A stretch of DNA of 64,000 bases. Origin: Allygus modestus. Its lineage: Eukaryota; Arthropoda; Insecta; Hemiptera; Cicadellidae. Positions 1-9,257 of this stretch are shown piece after piece. The notes under the pieces are model-generated. The model was given only the letters and a program-made list of their open reading frames with translations, was not told the DNA's origin and ran no database searches. Position numbers and translations under genes: made by a program. Location of the stretch: contig OY776113.1 of NCBI GenBank assembly GCA_963675035.1, positions 145,569,559-145,633,558 of the forward strand, in the 5' to 3' direction. The first letter of the stretch is position 1. The number at the start of each line of letters is the position of its first letter.

Positions 1-2
1 CG

Positions 3-262
3 CATGTATTCTTTCCTATACATGACGCAATGCACGTGGCAAATGATAATGACCCACAAAATACTCATAATGTGTATAGGACCAAAGGATCACACTGGAG
101 CTTGCTGCTGTTTGTTAAAAGCTTAGAAAAGTTCATTTATTTTGATTCAAAAGGTACATATAATTTATCTAATGCTCAAAAGATTGCAGAGAAGGTTAAT
201 ATATACTTAGGGTGTAATTCTGAAGTACCCGTTGAAGTTGTAGAAGTACCTCAACAGCCTAA
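3..262 (+). pseudogene. NEDP1/SENP8-like cysteine protease domain, N-terminal half
   Basis: The frame is open from the window edge, so the true start lies upstream. The translation resembles the C48 (Ulp1/SENP) family, closest in feel to SENP8/NEDP1, which cleaves NEDD8 precursors and conjugates. Seen directly: GSHWSLLLF holds the catalytic His (codon 93-95), FIYFDSKG holds the Asp (144-146), and VPQQP holds the oxyanion Gln (CAA 252-254 or CAG 255-257). The catalytic Cys block is missing here because the frame runs into a transposon at 263; the last ~21 residues of this open frame (KGLFSS...) come from that insert. The missing half resumes at 1373. Inference: this is the first surviving domain of a long LINE-type ORF, since SGNH, macro and endonuclease domains follow in the same direction. 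It could instead be a host SENP8 copy next to a LINE. Confidence 0.82.
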
Positions 263-1369
263 AGGTCTGTTTAGCTCGGAGCGGCTGTCGCGTTTGACGC
301 TGAGAGACAGAGACGCCGGGCAATGATCGCTGTGTTCTTTTCCTCCACTCCAAACGCTAGCGACCGCGTCGCCAGCTGTGCCTCAGTTGTATGTCGTGTC
401 AAAAGCGCATATACCATTGCTCTGAGTTTGGTAGTCATCGTTGAAATGAGTCTCTCTCGTATTGAAAAGGAAATGTATTTTAAAATGGATGTTGTATAAG
501 GGAATGGAGATGGAGAATGAGTGTATTGTAAATTTGTTGGTGACCCCTAGGAATGTGATCCATCCTGTGTTTACAAACAGAACAGATAAGGGGTGTTTTA
601 AAAACCTTATTATTAGTAATTTATGGACGGACTAATGTAAATTTTCGGAATTGTTATGACTGTCAGTTACACAATTTGACTTCCTGCTAAGTTTGATATC
701 GGAGGACCTTGAAAAGGCGACTTATAACAGGAGTCTTTATCCCATTTCGTCAGAAGATAATCCATAAGGCATGTAAATTTGTTTAGTCTGTAGTCAACAA
801 GAGAGACGGGTAGTAAAATCAGAGAGGTCAAATTAGAATAGTAAATTTTTACTGCAACAAAAAAAATACTGTAAATCATATAAATAACAATTGATCAATT
901 ACAACGTAACATTTAATGAAACATTAAACACAAAGACTCTGAATGCAATGAAAATAATACAAACAAATAACTATTCTTAGTTACAATAACTTGTCGTTTT
1001 AAGACAGTGTACTTCATGAGAATTAATTGCCATTACGTTGGAAGTAGTATATATTTTATCTACTTGTTAAGAGTAGAAAACAAAGTCTCAAATATAATTT
1101 TTTCCTGTAATTTGTCATCTTCTTCAAAATAAAAAATAAAATTGTTCGACGGTTAACTCAATCATTTCCAACTGAACACCTGTACAGTAACACAATAGAC
1201 GCGTGACTGTAGCGTCTCCAACTGGTCCGGGAGCGGTTGGGCCATCGTCTAACTCTAAAGACGCCAGAATCGCTGGGGCCAGACGCGCGGAGGAATACAG
1301 AACAAGAGCAGTAGTGGGCGGCGATCGCAGAGCGTCAAACGCAACAGCCGCTCCGAGTGAAACAGACCT
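263..1369. mobile_element. PIF/Harbinger-like non-autonomous DNA element, 1,107 bp
   Basis: Terminal inverted repeats of about 39 bp lie at 263-301 and 1331-1369, with three clear mismatches; both begin AGGTCTGTTT and share CTCGGAGCGGCTGT. The insertion is flanked by the 3-bp duplication TAA (260-262 and 1370-1372), as in PIF/Harbinger (TWA duplications). Removing the element plus one TAA joins the two halves of the protease frame exactly, at a codon that becomes Asn. The interior is AT-rich with GC-richer ends and has no transposase; the open frames at 667-879 (-) and 1124-1414 (-) look like chance. It is a deletion derivative or MITE needing a transposase in trans. The superfamily is inferred from the duplication and end structure only. 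Confidence 0.85.
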
Positions 1370-1372
1370 TAA

Positions 1373-1544
1373 CAGTGTAGACTGTGGCGTGTACCTGTTA
1401 ATCTTTACAGACATTTTAATACAAGAATTATTTAATCAAACACTAAATTTCTTTAGTGGTAAGAGTAGTAAATTGTTGTGCCAAATTGACTATTCTGCTA
1501 TTCTGACCAAAAGAGCTCAATTTGCCTTCTTATGGCTTACGTGA
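1373..1544 (+). pseudogene. NEDP1/SENP8-like protease domain, catalytic-Cys half
   Basis: This continues the domain at 3-262 after the Harbinger-like insert. SVDCGVYLLIFTDILIQELF contains the C48 active-site DCG with Cys at codon 1383-1385. The stretch before it (…PQQPN) and the -SVDCGVYL core match the SENP8 layout of Gln, about five residues, then DCG. About 45 residues follow, as in the family, ending in KRAQFAFLWLT and a stop at 1542-1544. The downstream frame that opens at 1532 probably represents the same protein after a one-base shift. His, Asp, Gln and Cys all survive across the two halves, so decay of this domain looks mainly due to insertion and frameshift. Confidence 0.82.
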
Positions 1545-1768
1545 CTGATATGATGCATAAGGGGTCCCATAAATCTGAGTTAATTGGCCCTCAATCAAAT
1601 CTTGATACTGATAACTCAAACCCGGTTATGTTAAATGCTGAAGAGAATAATAAGAGTGGGATGTGGCAAAATTTTAATAAACCTGCAGATATCCAGTCAG
1701 CCACCCAGAAGTATTTACTATCAGTACTTCAAACAGATTCCAATCACGCGGTAATAAAAATGAAATAG
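1532..1768 (+). pseudogene. Linker between protease and SGNH-like domains
   Basis: The frame overlaps the end of the protease frame and reads as a polar, Asn/Ser/Lys-rich linker (…HKGSHKSELIGPQ…). It has no recognisable motif. Near 1745 a one-base shift moves the reading into the frame that carries the SGNH-like block (RGNKNEIDKITQKE… from 1747). I read it as an interdomain spacer of the same decayed polyprotein because direction, spacing and composition are continuous with both neighbours. Confidence 0.5.
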
Positions 1769-2332
1769 ATAAAATCACTCAGAAAGAAACGCACACAAAT
1801 GTAAACAAAACTTATCTCAGAGCTAATTTTGTAGATAAAGTGAAAATTTTAGGAACAGATCTGAAGGTGGAACTCTATGCTGATAGCCAGGGAAGAAGAC
1901 TGCCTGAAATAATTGGCTCATGTAGTAAAGAAAAAGTAATGGTTAGTGGAGTAGTTAAATCGGGTGCAACTATGCAGTACATTTACAGACAGGCTTATAA
2001 ATCCCAAAATACTCCCCTTTTACTACTGGCAAAGAACAAACGGCTTGTTGAAGAAGTCCCCACAAGATATATATGAAAATGTGGAAGGCGAACTTAGGGC
2101 TCTAAGCAAAACAAGGCCAGTTTGTATCACTACTGTTCCGCCACGTCTTGATGTAAACCAGAATGATCCAATACATTATGAGATTGCCATGGTCAATAAT
2201 TATATTAGAGAAATGGTGATAAGAATTGACCAGGTAAAATTGATTGATCTTGATAATTTTGAACGAAAACATTTTTCAAGGCATGGAATGCATCTTAATG
2301 AAAAGAGAAAAAAGAAACTGGCCTTTTTTTAA
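1747..2332 (+). pseudogene. SGNH-hydrolase-like domain
   Basis: Two frames joined by a shift near 2030 give an SGNH/GDSL-like fold signature. Block I is YADSQGRRL, with Ser at codon 1885-1887. A weak block III remnant appears as TNGLL, where GxND would be expected. Block V is RHGMHLNEKRKKKLA, with His at codon 2291-2293. The usual Asp two residues before that Gly is His here, so the catalytic Asp may be lost. Between them lies ITTVPPRLDVNQND, a typical pre-block V stretch. SGNH domains are known as accessory esterase-like domains in ORF1 of some non-LTR elements. Its place between the protease and macrodomain suggests an accessory part of the same retroelement protein. Activity cannot be inferred. 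Confidence 0.7.
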
Positions 2333-2375
2333 TTATTGATTTTGTGAACACAATACAAATTAATTTATAAAACCA

Positions 2376-2815
2376 ATAAAGGTCATTGAATCTTGTATGG
2401 ACCAAGTGATTGGTCAAGCTGGAAGTGACAGGCACTCAGCATTTGCTCATTGCATCTCAGCTGATCTTGGGGGTGAAAGATGTATGAGTGCTGGTGTAGC
2501 AAGGGATTTCAAACGTATTTTTGGGAAACCGTTGTTTTCTGAATGCATTAATTCATATTTGACTATCCAAATATCAAATGAAGGGGCAGTTGTTTATGGA
2601 CTGGTAACTAAAAACTATTACAACCGGAAGCCAACAATTTATGATTACCAACATGCTTCTAAACAATTGACTAAAGATTTCACAAATGGACTGAACTCTA
2701 TATTGCTCACCATTAGGGTGTGTTAGGGACCAAATTCCACCAAAAACTTTTATTGATAACATCATCAAATTTCAAAGCTCTACTGGTGCTAATGTCAATA
2801 TAATAGTATATGAGG
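2376..2815 (+). pseudogene. Macrodomain resembling TARG1/OARD1
   Basis: Macrodomains bind ADP-ribose, and TARG1-type members remove it from acidic residues. Seen here: FAHCISADLGG followed by MSAGVARDFKRIFGKP (ligand-loop region), then GLVTKNYYNRKPTIYDY and, after a +1 shift near 2706, SPLGCVRDQIPP and NVNIIVYEE. In human TARG1 the catalytic pair is Lys84 (in ITK) and Asp125 (in GCGLD). The aligned residues here are Lys at 2610-2612 and Asp at 2728-2730, both kept. Length (about 145 codons) fits a single macrodomain. The single frameshift breaks the ORF. It lies between the SGNH-like domain and the linker that leads to the LINE endonuclease. Family resemblance is by eye. Confidence 0.8.
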
Positions 2816-3342
2816 AAAAATCAATATTAAGTCTGAGCAATGGTCTATCATATAATGAGTTTGTTAAAAAACTAAAACAAGCTTTACATAGTCCAAGTCA
2901 CCATCAAAGTTCCTACCAACGAGCGACCTGCTTCAATGAATCCCTTAGTACTCCTCTTGATGACACAACTTGCAGCAGAGACAATCCTACAAGAACCCTC
3001 ACTCATAGTGATTGTGAAACTTTGGCTAACTCTGATATTTACGAGGACATGGAGACAACTAATTCTATCTATTCAACTACTGAGATGCCGCCAGCTGACA
3101 TCAAATCCACCAACCCACACTGGCGCCAATCCACAGGGATGATATCAAATCTTGAAACAGTTGTAGTGGATCCGGGTGTTCTCACATATAGCGATACACT
3201 AAAGCAGAGTAATGGTGATTGTGGAAAAAGTGCAGTGATAAATTTAAGTAATATAAATAGTGATGAAGAAGTCTGTATTTTTAATTTAAATAATAACCTT
3301 GTAAATAGTAATAATGTAGCCAAAGAGAATGTATTTTTTTAG
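2816..3342 (+). pseudogene. Ser/Asn/Thr-rich linker from macrodomain to endonuclease
   Basis: From 2707 to 3342 one frame stays open, so the end of the macrodomain and about 175 further residues are uninterrupted. The stretch is rich in Ser, Thr, Asn and Asp (for example DIYEDMETTNSIYSTTEMPP) with no known motif, and looks disordered. It stops at a T7 run (3333-3339). A one-base slip there returns to the frame starting RERRELLSMSPCMNM at 3345. That an otherwise decayed element keeps a frame of more than 600 bases joining macrodomain to endonuclease is the best local evidence that the two belonged to one protein. Confidence 0.6.
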
Positions 3343-4100
3343 GGAGCGACGTGAGTTATTAAGTATGTCACCGTGCATGAATATGGTTTGTATTGACACA
3401 AATAGTACAAACATAAGCAATGATATAAATCTAGAGAGATTAAACATTTCACAAGTAAATATTCGCTGTATTAGAAACAAAACAATAGAATTAGAACACT
3501 TCTGCGCTATTGAGCAGCTGCAAGTAATATGTATCTCAAGCACTGGTTAAGGGAGGAGCAAGTTGACATTTTTGTCCCTAAAGATTTTATTGCTGCAGAT
3601 GTTATGTGTAGACAGGATAGGGAAAATGGTAAGTAAATTATTTAAGTAATTATTTATAATTGTTAAATAAAGAGCTAAACTTTACCAAAATAGATGTTAG
3701 CATATTTTGCATTGAACTTCATTGTGAATTCAGTTGTGTAAAATTAGTAGATTTTGAACTTATAGTTTTAAGTATTTATAGATTCCCAAGCGGTTATGTC
3801 AGTTTGTTTTTGGAATATTTTGAGCTTGTGGTGAAAAAGATTTTAACACTTTTCACTGCTGCAAACATGTTTAAACATGAAATTTGCATAGGTATCCATG
3901 TTGAGAAAAAACCCCGATCGGGGTCCGCAGAAGCCAACGTGTTAAAGTTGTCTAAATTTGTTGCTATAGGGGGGATTTTAATATTGAGATGAAATTGATG
4001 GAAAAACAATCATCTATTGAATTTGCAAATTTGCTGCATAGTCTAAATTTACACTCTGATGCACTCCATACTTTACTTCCGTTATTGGGGACTGGTAAGG
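3343..4100 (+). pseudogene. APE-type endonuclease domain of a non-LTR retrotransposon
   Basis: Order of blocks: NISQVNIRCIRNKTIELEHF with LQVICIS (3451-3535) is the N-terminal strand. A one-base deletion near 3537 then hides the catalytic Glu of what would be ISEHWLREEQ. Next come IDVSIFCIELHCEF and LIVLSIYRFPSG (3690-3790). Last is GDFNIEMK at 3971-3994, where GDFN holds the Asp/Asn pair of the exonuclease-endonuclease-phosphatase fold. At least three frame changes make it a pseudogene. This domain nicks target DNA to start target-primed reverse transcription. It follows the macrodomain linker directly. The + strand similarity ends near 4090-4100, where inverted RT sequence begins. Confidence 0.78.
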
Positions 4101-4600
4101 AATTTTGTAATTATTTTTATTGAGAAAAGTAATTTTTACAAACTGTTTTTTATTGCATAAGTATGATTTCAACCAGTCCAATTCACTATTTTTTATCCCC
4201 AAATTGCTAAGCTTTGATAGCAATAACTCATGGGAAATTGAATCAAATGCCTTGCTGAGGTCCATGAGACCTATAACTTTACATCTACTATCTATACTGT
4301 CAATAATTGATTCAATAAAGTCTGTGGCAGTAGTTATAACAGACCTTCCACTACGAAATCCATGTTGACAATAATCCAATATGTTATTCTTTTCAAAGAA
4401 ATATACAAGCTGATTATAAACCACTTTTTCATAAATTTTGGAGATTGAGGGTAACAGGGCAATTGGTCTATAGTTTGATACTATTTGCTTATCTCCTTTT
4501 TTTATTAATGGTTTTAATTTTGCAATTTTGAGCTTGTTTGGGAATATTCCATTTGTTATATACATTAATAACAGTACAAAATACTATATAAAAATGTATT
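4100..4600 (-). pseudogene. Reverse transcriptase fragment (Jockey/CR1-like), inverted
   Basis: The - strand frame, best at 4120-4565, reads FPNKLKIAKLKPLIKKGDK, then NYRPIALLPSISKIYEK, QHGFRSGRS and LMDLSKAFDSISHELLL. These are RT motifs 1 to A of APE-type non-LTR elements, with the motif A Asp in DLSKAFD. The frame carries on into antisense endonuclease sequence (to 4014), so its last ~30 residues are not RT. The YADD block, thumb and C-terminus are absent. Orientation is opposite to the adjacent endonuclease. The arrangement is not a simple 5'-inversion, since the antisense part lies downstream of the sense RT, so a local inversion or nested insertion of another copy is more likely. Confidence 0.88.
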
Positions 4601-5870
4601 TACTTGCACAAATAATCAACCCTTGCAACTATATTTATGACATTTTATTGTCAAACTACATAATACAATGCGGAAGCATGGTTAAGGGCTCATGAAAAAG
4701 CCACGATGGTTTTCAGCGGTGGATGCTTATCATCTTGGCTCACGGATAGAACAGTGTTTCAGTTTTTTAATCTTGGGTTATGCGAGAAGTGATTTTTTGG
4801 ATCGAGTCGGGGATTGCCAATTATTCTAAAATTTTGAGTATTATTTGCTATTCCAAATTATTGTTGAACTGATTATGTTTGGTAATAGGTAAAAAATAGT
4901 TTATGATGACCCTTAAAGGGTTATCGACGGATATGTCCGTCTTTTCCTGTTCCGTTCCGGGCCATAGATGGATTAAATTATTAGTTTTATTATTAGTCTA
5001 TGAGTTAATTTTTTCCGGGATAAAGACGGATACATCCGTCTAAAATAACAAACACAAAACGATACTTATTTGTTGTTTGTATAGCAATATATATTAATAA
5101 TAATATATAACACTGTGATTAGTAATAATAAATCATTTAATATTATTATCAAATGTTTGCGAAACACTGTGCATAATTTGTTATCTTAAAACGGTGTGGC
5201 AGCACTTGGCAAAATTTCTGGAAATAAGAGCCCCCACATAAATTTTAACTTATTACGTCCAAATTGAAGTACTATAAATAATATTTTGGGGCTGATGAAA
5301 AAATAGACGCAATATTTTAAGTCTTGAGCCTACAATTAATTTTTTTTCACCATGGTAAAATTATTAAATATTTTATGCCAGTGGCAACATTTTTATGGTA
5401 CCGGTAGTGTAAAACAATACTATCATTAAAGTATCGCTGTAGATTATAAAGTGGCCACTTCAAAATATATATTTATTTAATTGATTATTTGTTGAAAATG
5501 TGCTCAAGTGGTAAATAAATTAGAATAGGCAAGGTCTTTTATGGCCAGGGGTTGCGGTGGGGCTACAAGGTTGAACACATTAGCGAGTTCGCGACAACAG
5601 AACTCGCCATCTTAACTCGATAACCACGCTGGACGAGTAAACAGTTCAACAAAATGTAAAATAAATGTACGTTTACACATGCAGGCAACAAATTCACTTA
5701 TGTCACAAGGCACTCTGGAAAAAACCCTTAAAAAAGTAGGATATAATTACGCATGCAAAATTTGAATAAAAGGAGAAAGTAAGTCATAAAATGCTTACGG
5801 TAGTTTTCCAGTTGATATAATAGGCTGTGTGTTATTTATGTTGAATTTTTGAATGAAAAATTAAATGAAT
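4601..5870. other. Gene-free stretch with small palindromes
   Basis: No coding sequence was recognised. Two 16-bp hairpin motifs, GACGGATATGTCCGTC (4926-4941) and GACGGATACATCCGTC (5025-5040), lie 99 bp apart in AT-rich DNA. An 8-bp-arm hairpin (GCGAGTTC…GAACTCGC) lies at 5583-5607. The first pair, next to CCCTTAAAGGG at 4912-4922, may be the end region of a TTAA-targeting MITE, but no matching second end was found. Confidence 0.4.
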
Positions 5871-6420
5871 GAAAATAATTCTTTATTTGTCACAGACTTT
5901 TAGTTTACAAACATCATATGACAGACATACATAAAAATACAAGCAAGCAAGTACACCTAATTTTAGTACATACATTTACAGATATTTTAACAATAACCTT
6001 GCAAATACTTTATTTCAACAACTTCAAAATACAATTAAACATTTAGTTTGCAACAAACAAATTAGAAGCCTCCTAGGCAGAGCCAGTAATGAGACTTCCA
6101 TCACAAGGCAACTAAATACTAAATACTAAATAAGTGGCTACCACATGGTTTAGTTACACAAATATTATACAAATAAGTTTATATATTATAACTTTCAATT
6201 TACAAGCAAGTTCCTATGAGACAACTATAATAATAAATAACATCACAACTTTAGTCTATTAAATCTATTTCCAGTTAGCCTTTTAATACCCAATAAATTA
6301 GACAACACTCTGAAATAAGTAATCAATGCTTTGTTGAGTCATTAACCAGGATTTTAGGTTCTTACAATACTGAGCATAAGTGTCTCTATAGACAATATAG
6401 CATGAAGTATTTTATTAATA
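5870..6420 (-). mobile_element. Possible LINE 3' end on the minus strand
   Basis: Read on -, 6402-6289 gives a short frame with LKSWLMTQQSIDYLFQ, loosely like the C-terminus of Jockey/CR1-type RT proteins. Further 3' is AT-rich untranslated-like sequence ending in an AATAAAG signal and a degenerate ATTCATTCA-type tail at 5895-5855. The evidence is weak: no RT core motif is present and the protein match is a single short block. Confidence 0.3.
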
Positions 6421-6734
6421 AAGAACCACTTAGAATATAAGATAAAACGTTTCAAATGTGATATTTTTCTTAAAAAGATTTTTGGGCAAACCCTGAAAAA
6501 ATATCACTCGTTTCAAAATAGCGTAAAATCCTAAAATTTAAACTACTTAACTGCTATTTTTGAGACGGGTGAAAAGTGATTGTGAGTAAAGTCACTTGCT
6601 CCTCTAGTTTTGCTTTCTTGTACGAGAGTATAAAGTAAAGACCTATCTAAGTATGTTTTCGATTTGTTACATCCAACCAAACAAAATTTCTCTGACTATT
6701 TCAATAAACAAACACTGCTCCCGCAGTGGCTTCT

Positions 6735-7022
6735 CTTGTTTTAGCGAATTTCCCCTCTAGGGAAGAAGCTATTACCAGGTCTCATGGTAAGACTTAAGCC
6801 CGAGACCATGATAACTTTTTGTATTGAGGTCCCCAGATGCCAAAAACACTATTAGTTCAAATTTATATATATGTGTGTCCGTGAATGCGATAACTTGAGT
6901 AAAAAACGTCCAATTTGGAAGAAATTTGGCTCAAATGTGTAAAGTGACATTCATGACTTTAATTCGAAAACCAGAAAAATCGGACAATGGGAAGGGGTAA
7001 TATAAATTTTGGAGTTATAATT
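6735..7022 (+). mobile_element. TTAGCGAATTTCC family, copy A (5' part)
   Basis: Starts TTTTAGCGAATTTCC, then GGGAAGAAGCTATTACC, the CATGGTAAGACTTAAGCC block, GATAACTTTT, and a short TATATATGTGTG tract followed by TCCGTGAATGCGATAAC. It ends near ATCGGACAATGGGAAGG and then diverges. Copies B, C, E, F and J share this order, which defines the family. It is non-autonomous, with no coding capacity. Confidence 0.8.
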
Positions 7023-7144
7023 ACCGTAAGAGCAATAACTAATACCAGATTTTGAAAAGATGTATGTCGGTTAACCAATAAATAATAAGTAGGCCTACGG
7101 GCTTAAAAATGTAGGGTAAAACGTGTATTATTTTATGTTTTTAT

Positions 7145-7270
7145 AATTTTAACGAATTTCCCCTATAGAGAAGAAGCTTTTACCGTAGGTCTCATGGTAA
7201 GACTTAAACCTGAGACCATTATAACTTTTTATTTTGAGGTCCCCTGATGTCAAAAACACTATTCGTTCAA

Positions 7271-7336
<66 letters not shown>

Positions 7337-7745
7337 CCGTTAGCACGATAACTTGAGTAAAAAACGTCCGATTTCGATGAAATTTGGCTCAAATGAGTAA
7401 AGTAACATTCATGACTTTAAGTTCGAAAACCAGAAAAATCGGACCATGGAAAGGGGGTTTATGGGGTTTCAAAATTTTCCAAAAATCACTTTTTTGCACT
7501 TTTCACCCTGAAATTTTTAAAACACACAATTTTTGTTTTGACCATTTTATAGAGCTTAAAAAAACAACTAATATGGTATTTTGAATCATTAACCTAGGTT
7601 AAGTGGTTGCGGAGAAAATCCAAAAAATGTGTTCATAAAATCTCCTATGTTAATCTTATGGGAAGATGGTTTTTAGCTTTTCCTCAATAAATTTTTCTGT
7701 AAACTTCACATTTGCTTTTACCAATCAGTTTAGTTCTACAAAACA
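7145..7745 (+). mobile_element. TTAGCGAATTTCC family, copy B
   Basis: Same end as copy A (TTTAACGAATTTCCCC), the same GAAGAAGCT and GGTAAGACTTAAACC blocks, then a long (TA)n(GT)n tract. Beyond it come the AAATTTGGCTCAAATG and TTCGAAAACCAGAAAAATCGGAC blocks in short form, and the ATCATTAACCTAGGTTAAG and GCGGAGAAAATCC blocks, all also present in copy J. Copy A lies about 400 bp upstream in the same orientation, so the pair is a local duplication or a double insertion. Confidence 0.82.
7273..7336. repeat. (TA)n(GT)n microsatellite inside copy B
   Basis: About 20 TA units are followed by about 12 GT units. It sits at the same internal point as the tracts of copies A, C and J, so it is part of the element and not an independent repeat. 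Confidence 0.95.
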
Positions 7746-7877
7746 ATGATTAACATTGAAAAATTTACTATAGATAGATTTTTTACCGAGTCACTCACTA
7801 TCACACTTGTATCTACTCACCTGACAAATGATTGTTGACCAGAAACAAACTTCTCCTTCTCTCTGTTAGCAGAAATA

Positions 7878-8087
7878 ACCTGGGGGGCCAAGGTTTGCTC
7901 GGGGAAGGCCAGTCAGTTTGTTTAGATAACTGAGAGTAATATTTCACCACTTCCCCCAACTGATCATCATATTTTATAGCTCATTTGTCTCTTTTCTGCA
8001 TTTTTAAGGTCACTCCAGTTGTTATTTATAGCTCAATGTCTTTTTGAACTACTTATGATATGGCCACTCTATATCATAAATACCTAG
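7878..8087 (+). mobile_element. CCTGGGGGCC-headed interspersed repeat, truncated copy
   Basis: Starts CCTGGGGGGCCAAGGTTTGC and shares about 200 bp with 29509-29706, including GTAATATTTCACCACTTCCC and GGTCACTCCAGTTGTTATTT. No coding capacity. The 3' part present in the other copy is missing here. Confidence 0.75.
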
Positions 8088-9250
8088 TAATGTTTTCAAT
8101 CATTACTTCAAAATTCTGCTATGGAATAAAAAGCCTTTCTTACTAGCCACTTTGATAAATGAATCTTGAATGTATTGAAATCTAAATTGCGGAAATTGAT
8201 AAGTATTTTATTTTTGTAACAATCCGTAAATATTTGTGGCTGCTCATAAATTTCCTTTGCCCAGCAAAACGTGAGTCTAAGTTAATGGATTCCCTAGTAT
8301 GGTAAATATGTATGAAATCACATGGAACAAAATTATTTAAGTAATGTTTCTCAAAAATAATGTTGTATAAATAAATAAAGCAAAATTGTATTCATATTTT
8401 CAATAACAAATGGCTTACAAATACTTTGGTTAGGAATATCAAAAAACATCCTCAAAGCTTTCTTCTCATGCTGTTACTCCAACAAATATTTGCTTGTATA
8501 AGATATTTATGAAAACATCTATAATAAATAACAGCTAGCGTATGACTAGACACACATTTTTTAAGACTTCTAAGTAACAGACCCTGGCCAATTTTGACAT
8601 TACAATGTCGGTATCTTGCTCCCAAGTTAGCTTAAAATCAAATGTTACCGGTATAAATCAAGTCATTTAAAATGTTCATACACTGAACCACTGACATCGC
8701 TGCTTATTTGCCTTATTGAGAAAAATAAACTCAGTTTTACTGTATTGTTAAGAAATTACTATTAAATCATGATTTTCCCATACAAGCTTTGCAGTTAAGC
8801 TTTTTGTGTTTTTATCATCTTTACCAGAACTCAAAAAAGTCTCATCTTCAAAGTTTTACAAAGCATCTGGGTAAGTCATTAAAAAAAAAAAAAATGGTAT
8901 ATGATTGTGGTCCAAGAACAGACCTCTTTGGTACTCCAGCAAGGATCTCTTGGAAAGGAGAGGCCTCTCAAGAAATAAGAGTTTTTTATCCACAGATATA
9001 TTACATTGTATACTGGATTCACGGGATGTAATAAAATACGTCTTACAACACTTAAGAATATATTTACACTTATACTGATTCACATACGGACAATAAATAT
9101 ATATAAAAGATGGTACAAGGCTATCGATTTTGACCAGTCACACCGGTCATCATCAGGCCAACTTACTATGCTGGATTCAGTAAAGTAATAATTATGCAGG
9201 TGGTACGACATTTGTCAAATGAATTATTATTCTGAGCCTAGAGTTACCAT
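8088..9250. other. Gene-free AT-rich stretch
   Basis: No gene or clear transposon was seen. An A14 run lies near 8880. The open frames here (8789-9031 +, 8856-9083 -) are chance-sized and overlap each other. Confidence 0.5.
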
Positions 9251-9257
9251 CTGTATT

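Larger units (their letters stand above)
1..4600 (+). mobile_element. Composite decayed LINE with protease, SGNH, macro and EN domains
   Basis: This is the whole unit made of the eight preceding entries. Domain order on + is NEDP1-like protease, linker, SGNH-like, macrodomain, linker, endonuclease; RT follows but is inverted. All + strand joins can be explained by single-base shifts, apart from the Harbinger insertion. The 5' end lies outside the window and no 3' tail is visible. What is known: LINE ORF1 proteins may carry esterase-like domains. A Ulp1-like protease plus a TARG1-like macrodomain in the same train is not something I recognise as described. Confidence 0.6.

Noticed and set aside
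4014..4600. Twin-primed 5' inversion of the LINE
   Set aside because: In the RT sense direction the antisense endonuclease part lies downstream, the wrong order for twin priming.
7149..7346. Minus-strand ORF with poly-Tyr/Ile
   Set aside because: It is only the translated (TA)n(GT)n microsatellite; the same applies to 14876-15144, 47355-47582 and 63125-63322.
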